Of a stretch of 15,557 nucleotides of DNA, positions 13,835 through 15,557 are shown piece by piece (within the stretch, counting starts at the first letter, position 1; every line of letters begins with the position of its first letter). The position numbers were made by a program, and so were the translations under genes. This stretch comes from Desulfuromusa sp. Its GTDB lineage: Bacteria > Desulfobacterota > Desulfuromonadia > Desulfuromonadales > Geopsychrobacteraceae. The notes under the pieces were generated by a model. The model worked only from the letters and a program-made list of their open reading frames with translations, was not told the origin of the DNA and did not search any database. Location of the stretch: contig JAOZOH010000066.1 of assembly GCA_029933365.1 (NCBI GenBank), forward strand, positions 1 to 15,557, written 5' to 3'.

Positions 13835-13863
13835 ATTAGGGGATGTCGGTCCATAGTGGTCAA
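13835..13863 (-). promoter_or_regulatory. Probable sigma-70 type promoter of the OYE-family gene
   Basis: TTGACC (13863-13858, five of six) and CCTAAT (13840-13835, four of six) are 17 bases apart. The start would be near 13828, giving a leader of about 19 bases with AGGAA before ATG 13809. Confidence 0.5.
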
Positions 13864-13914
13864 ACTAATCAAAAAGCGATACTGAAGTTTGTTGTTGATA
13901 TTTAAAAACCACAG

Positions 13915-14454
13915 CTAACCCGTGTCTCTGTTAAAGACATCATTCAACTCACTAATAAATTGAGCCGTGTTGCCGCCCGTAATTTTTTTATGAGGAATTA
14001 TATATGCGGTAATATCATCAGTGAAAACGAAGGTGTAATCAGGTATTGTCGCGATTCTATTTATTGCATTCCACTGAATCTTATTGTCGTTATCTTTCGT
14101 TTTTTCGGCTAAATAATCGTCAGTGATCGTCATTTCATGTATGCCGAGAATACCCCTATAGTTGCCATTTTCGTATAATGTTTTTATGTGCTTTTTATTA
14201 CGGTATCTGAAGTAGTGCTTGTACATAAGAAACAGCGGGAGAGAAATCGAAACACTCAAAACAGCCAGAGTCGTCAATGTTTTTTCAGGAGAGTACCCCC
14301 TCAATATGGATAACATAAACCCGGCAGCAAGCGGTCCACCTGCCCACCACATTTGCCCTTTACGGATTGTTTTAAGCATCAGAGAGGATGTTTTTATCAA
14401 GTAATCACTAAAAACAAAAAAATCCTCTAATTCTATTTCATATTTGATTTTCAC
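13915..14454 (-). CDS. YcxB-like membrane protein
   Basis: 179 residues from GTG 14454. The opening KIKYEIELEDFFVFSDYLIKTSS matches the way YcxB-domain proteins begin (a short strand, then 'x-F-x-x-Y-x-x-K-x-S'). Two membrane helices (about 36-51 and 58-78) follow. A soluble C-terminal domain (about 100-172) contains the strand-rich YcxB pattern IHEMTITDDYLAEKT, then IQWNAINRIATIPDYTFVF, then AYIIPHKKI. The function of the family is not known. An upstream GTG at 14502 gives 16 more residues but has no ribosome binding site and no family resemblance; GAGAG lies six bases before 14454. Base composition is AT-richer than in the core genes, as often for accessory genes. Confidence 0.65.
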   Translation of the reverse strand: MKIKYEIELEDFFVFSDYLIKTSSLMLKTIRKGQMWWAGGPLAAGFMLSILRGYSPEKTLTTLAVLSVSISLPLFLMYKHYFRYRNKKHIKTLYENGNYRGILGIHEMTITDDYLAEKTKDNDNKIQWNAINRIATIPDYTFVFTDDITAYIIPHKKITGGNTAQFISELNDVFNRDTG

Positions 14455-14519
14455 TATCTGCTCTCTTCTTGCGGTCACGTAGTAGTTTGAGGTAAGCGGC
14501 ACACCAGCTGCGTCTGTTG

Positions 14520-15152
14520 TCAGGTATGTAGTTCCCGAACTCCTTGAGGGGTGTCAATGTGGGCGACTATCTTTGTTGTATTTCCATTTAAAACTTCAAC
14601 AGGTCCTTCCAGGTTAATTGAGCCAAGAACATTTGATATTTTTTCGGGCTCGGGATGAAAAATCTGTAGCTTAGAGAGAGACAACCCATAATCTTTTAAC
14701 TGCGTTGCGGGATGTGACTTTGTCTGCCATTGAATAAATGCCGGGGCTCCTCCCGTCATTGGAATACTACCATCTTTTGGAATGGTAATAAGCCAATTTA
14801 TTGTGCCACGACTCATCGGCTCAATTTCACCTGCAGACTCTGAACAGGCTATTGAAGTGGAATGGATATCTGCTGTTCTTACAACCCAGGTTTTTAGCAT
14901 CGGAGGGGCGTCTTTTTTGATATCATCCAGAGCAAACCAGCGGGGTCTCTTTGGGCTTTTTGCAACGGGATTACAAGTAATGACCTCCAGAAACATTGCG
15001 TCGCCAAGGCGCAATAATAAATTATGTGTTCCCATGCGGGGATGCTCTCCACCTTTTTGAGGTTCCACACCCAGTGAGTTTTTTACCAGCGCTGCACCAG
15101 CTTCAAGCGTTGCTGCAGTTATTATAATGTGATCTATAAAACACTGATTCAT
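14520..15152 (-). CDS. Glyoxalase-like (VOC superfamily) protein
   Basis: 210 residues. The N-terminal IDHIIITAATLEAGAALVKN (6-25), HPRMGTHNLLLRLGDAMFLE (37-56) and RPRWFALDD (69-77) are typical of the Glyoxalase_3 group in the vicinal-oxygen-chelate superfamily. Likely metal ligands are H8 and E56. A second beta-alpha-beta half occupies the C terminus (about 150-208). VOC proteins include glyoxalases, ring-cleaving dioxygenases and resistance proteins, and the substrate here cannot be inferred. GAGG lies seven bases before ATG. It is followed 65 bases later by the YcxB-like gene on the same strand, possibly one transcript. Confidence 0.8.
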   Translation of the reverse strand: MNQCFIDHIIITAATLEAGAALVKNSLGVEPQKGGEHPRMGTHNLLLRLGDAMFLEVITCNPVAKSPKRPRWFALDDIKKDAPPMLKTWVVRTADIHSTSIACSESAGEIEPMSRGTINWLITIPKDGSIPMTGGAPAFIQWQTKSHPATQLKDYGLSLSKLQIFHPEPEKISNVLGSINLEGPVEVLNGNTTKIVAHIDTPQGVRELHT

Positions 15153-15233
15153 CCTTGATCCTCATTGGTAGATTCAAGTTCAAAGTGCCCTACCCGAGTT
15201 AAAAGTAGACTTTGGAAATTCCGGGGCACCATA
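15153..15233. other. Gene-free stretch upstream of the VOC gene
   Basis: No gene is seen between the VOC start codon and the repeat element. The only structure is a small inverted repeat, AAAGT-AG-ACTTT (15202-15213). The promoter of the VOC gene should lie here, but no convincing -35/-10 pair was found. Confidence 0.4.
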
Positions 15234-15339
15234 GAATGGCGCCAGTTTAAGGGTAGATACCAACAAAACCGGGACAGCCCCCGACGGACCTGGGGACAGT
15301 CCCGCGTTTACTATGACATTGCTTAAGCTGGCGCCATTC
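15234..15339. mobile_element. 106-bp MITE/REP-like element with 18-bp terminal inverted repeats
   Basis: The left end GAATGGCGCCAGTTTAAG (15234-15251) and right end CTTAAGCTGGCGCCATTC (15322-15339) are reverse complements at 17 of 18 positions. Between them CGGGAC (15270-15275) pairs with GTCCCG (15299-15304), and CCCC (15278-15281) with GGGG (15292-15295), making a GC-rich hairpin that contains two GGGACAG motifs. There is no coding capacity and no obvious target-site duplication. The form is that of a non-autonomous miniature transposable element or a REP unit mobilised in trans, for example by a REP-associated tyrosine transposase. The mobilising enzyme is not in the window. Confidence 0.7.
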
Positions 15340-15393
15340 GGAACATCATACTCAATATGTCCTATTATTTGGCCTAGGAACTATGTCCAACAG

Positions 15394-15540
15394 TTATAAG
15401 ATATTGTCCCTTACCCATTTAATAATCGTGCTATAGGACTCATCATTCTCTAAATAACCTGCAATCAGCCAGGCAACCAATGAGACCAAGACCCCAAGAA
15501 GGAAGAGCCTGTAAAGAATTTTGTGTAAACGGCATGTCGG
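15394..15540 (-). other. Open frame for a short membrane peptide without ATG (possible gene remnant)
   Basis: The minus strand is open for 48 codons from after a TGA at 15543-15541 to TAA at 15396-15394. The peptide has a convincing membrane helix (LFLLGVLVSLVAWLIAGYLE) between a basic N side (RLHKILYR) and a soluble tail (NDESYSTIIKWVRDNIL). It has no ATG or GTG; only two TTG codons could start it, both inside the helix. It may be the end of a decayed or frameshifted membrane protein gene, or chance. The window ends 17 bases further on. The end also holds two GTCGG copies (15537-15541 and near 15550). Confidence 0.25.
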
Positions 15541-15557
15541 TCAATGTGTCGGCATCC

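Noticed and set aside
13810..13872. N-terminal extension of 21 residues for the OYE-family protein
   Set aside because: The extension overlaps a good promoter, has no ribosome binding site, and the family start aligns with the ATG at 13809.
14455..14519. Gap between the VOC and YcxB-like genes as a possible integron attC site
   Set aside because: Same-strand accessory genes suggested cassettes, but no RYYYAAC/GTTRRRY pair or foldable imperfect palindrome is present in the 65 bases.

Overview
The window reads as ordinary chromosome from a Gram-negative bacterium. The mix of genes (a sigma-54 two-component system, a DegP/HtrA protease with signal peptide, a TatB-like/TatC pair, LapA-domain protein, NadA, a RelA/SpoT-TPR protein) and the moderate base composition fit a deltaproteobacterium of the Desulfuromonas/Geobacter type. 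That placement is an inference from general resemblance, not from a marker gene. No rRNA, tRNA, CRISPR array or transposase gene was seen.

Layout. Positions 1-84 hold the tail of a gene that may encode a Crp/Fnr-type regulator. Next comes a synthetase-only RelA/SpoT protein fused to TPR repeats (227-1468, +), which meets an SDR oxidoreductase (1465-2205, -) tail to tail. A ZIP metal transporter (2338-3150, +) converges on a small LapA-domain membrane protein (3199-3540, -).

The centre (3668-8742, all on the minus strand) is the most coherent part. A membrane histidine kinase and an NtrC-family sigma-54 activator (8675 down to 5833, overlapping by 4 bases) are followed by a regulatory gap. 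The gap holds two tandem GC-rich palindromes (5763-5797) and a near-perfect -24/-12 sigma-54 promoter (5705-5720). Below it lies a two-gene operon, a stand-alone receiver protein and a DegP/HtrA periplasmic protease (overlap 4 bases), closed by a strong intrinsic terminator at 3668-3696. The simplest reading is an envelope-stress circuit: the kinase senses a periplasmic signal, the activator binds the palindromes and turns on the protease, and the extra receiver domain adjusts the phosphate flow.

Beyond it lie a tatB-like/tatC operon (10037 down to 8891, with terminator) and, divergently, nadA (10255-11172, +) with its own sigma-70 type promoter. Three small proteins of unknown role follow on the minus strand (11173-12449). 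The last part (12616-15152, -) looks more accessory: an Old-Yellow-Enzyme family oxidoreductase with a cysteine-rich tail, a YcxB-like membrane protein, and a glyoxalase-like (VOC) protein.

The right end (15153-15557) has no confident gene. It holds a 106-bp element with 18-bp terminal inverted repeats and an internal GGGAC/GTCCC hairpin (a MITE- or REP-like element) and a short open frame for a membrane peptide without an ATG.
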